A DNA stretch of 6,718 nucleotides, taken from the NCBI GenBank assembly GCA_964601515.1, contig CAZRNU010000158.1, positions 1 to 6,718 of the forward strand, in the 5' to 3' direction. This DNA is from PWND01 sp964601515 (lineage in GTDB: Bacteria; Bacteroidota; Bacteroidia; Bacteroidales; UBA7960). Under the pieces are notes generated by a model. The model did not search any database. It was not told the origin of the DNA and saw only the letters and a program-made list of their open reading frames with translations. The translations under genes were made by a program, and so were the position numbers. Of this stretch, positions 6,115-6,718 are shown piece by piece (the first letter of the stretch is position 1; each line of letters begins with the position of its first letter).

Positions 6115-6718
6115 GTGAAAATAAGACGTGAAGCAAAAATTGGATTAGTTATAGTATTAACCGCCTTACTTTTTATATGGGGTGTCAACTATCTTAAAGG
6201 AACTGACCTTTTCACCAAGCAAGTACGCTTTTATGCTGTTTATGACCAGGTGAGCGGACTTATTGAGTCTAATGCAGTAACAATTAGTGGAGTAAAAATT
6301 GGACAGGTACAAAACATTTCTTTTCATCCTGACGGAAGCGGAAGAATAGTTGTGGAGGCAATTGTTGACAAGGTAATAAATATTCCCGACAACTCAATTG
6401 CAAGGCTTTATAGTTCTGATATTCTTGGGAAAAGGGAAATAGAAATTTTATTAGGAGATTCAAAGAGATTAATTCAATCCGGAGACACATTAGAAACTAA
6501 AATCCAAGCAACTTTGCAAGATGAAGTCAGCCTTCAACTACTTCCTTTTAAGAAGCAAGCAGAAAACCTTCTTTCACAAATTGATTCCGTTATGGCGGTA
6601 ATTCAATATATATTTAATGAAAAATCGAGAGCAAATATTGCTGAAAGCCTTGAAAATATAAAGCTTATAATCACAAATTTTGAGAGAACTACACATACTC
6701 TCGACACAACTTTTTATT
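6115..6718 (+). CDS. MlaD/MCE family protein, N-terminal part (3' end outside window)
   Basis: MCE proteins form periplasmic hexameric rings or tubes that pass phospholipids between inner and outer membranes, usually with a MlaE-type permease and MlaF-type ATPase. From GTG at 6115, 201 codons are open to the window end. After the positive start VKIRREAK comes one membrane helix at about residues 10-24 (GLVIVLTALLFIWGV). The MCE domain spans about 36-117: VRFYAVYDQVSGLIESNAVT, then ISGVKIGQVQNISF and ILGKREIEILLGD, with the typical closing SGDTL near 122-126. From about 130 the sequence turns into a long helical, coiled-coil-like region (SLQLLPFKKQAENLLSQIDS onward) that runs off the edge. The family is typically about 300-350 aa in Bacteroidota, so roughly the last third or more is missing. 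The gene starts 23 bases after the amidase stop and is probably co-transcribed with it. No permease or ATPase partner is visible. GTG is the only sensible start before the helix. Confidence 0.93.
   Translation, partial: MKIRREAKIGLVIVLTALLFIWGVNYLKGTDLFTKQVRFYAVYDQVSGLIESNAVTISGVKIGQVQNISFHPDGSGRIVVEAIVDKVINIPDNSIARLYSSDILGKREIEILLGDSKRLIQSGDTLETKIQATLQDEVSLQLLPFKKQAENLLSQIDSVMAVIQYIFNEKSRANIAESLENIKLIITNFERTTHTLDTTFY

Noticed and set aside
5927..6136. Minus-strand open frame across the end of the amidase gene and the start of the MCE gene
   Set aside because: It is antisense to the SPOR-like domain, the gap and the MCE start. Its composition is Phe/Cys/Ile-rich and it resembles no family.
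6284..6490. Minus-strand open frame inside the MCE gene
   Set aside because: It is antisense to the conserved MCE domain and has no recognisable product.

Overview
The window reads as chromosomal DNA of a Bacteroidota bacterium, probably class Bacteroidia. The reasons are a strongly AT-rich sequence, no clear Shine-Dalgarno sequences before the genes, matches to the Bacteroidota -33/-7 promoter type (TTG, about 20 bases, TAnnTTTG), and lineage-typical proteins: a Bacteroidota-type LptD, a DUF3822 protein, and a SPOR-tailed amidase followed by an MCE/MlaD gene. It looks like core genome. I see no tRNA, rRNA, insertion sequence, phage gene or CRISPR array.

Left block (1-1749, minus strand, read right to left): three tightly packed genes. 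A 193-aa membrane-anchored protein with a pseudopilin-like N-terminus comes first, then a DUF3822 protein that I suspect has an actin-like (ASKHA) fold, then the first 96 residues of rsmD, a 16S rRNA guanine methyltransferase cut off by the window edge. The last two overlap by 10 bases. The function of the first two is unknown.

Spacer (1750-2012): 263 bases, AT-rich, with one weak promoter candidate. Its right end is an array of ten exact-phase 7-base repeats that begins at the lptD stop codon.

Right block (2013-6718): lptD (minus strand) delivers lipopolysaccharide to the outer membrane. It diverges from a plus-strand pair: a zinc-dependent N-acetylmuramoyl-L-alanine amidase (peptidoglycan cleavage) and an MCE/MlaD protein (phospholipid transport), the latter truncated by the window end. 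All three build or maintain the envelope. The divergent promoter region is very compact. The best promoter for the amidase overlaps the farthest-upstream possible amidase start and argues for a start 75 bases further in. The candidate lptD promoters lie on the other side of it, so the two mRNAs may overlap at their 5' ends.

Most of the window is conventional. The items most worth a second look are the heptad array, the pseudopilin-like/DUF3822 pair, and the compact divergent control region.
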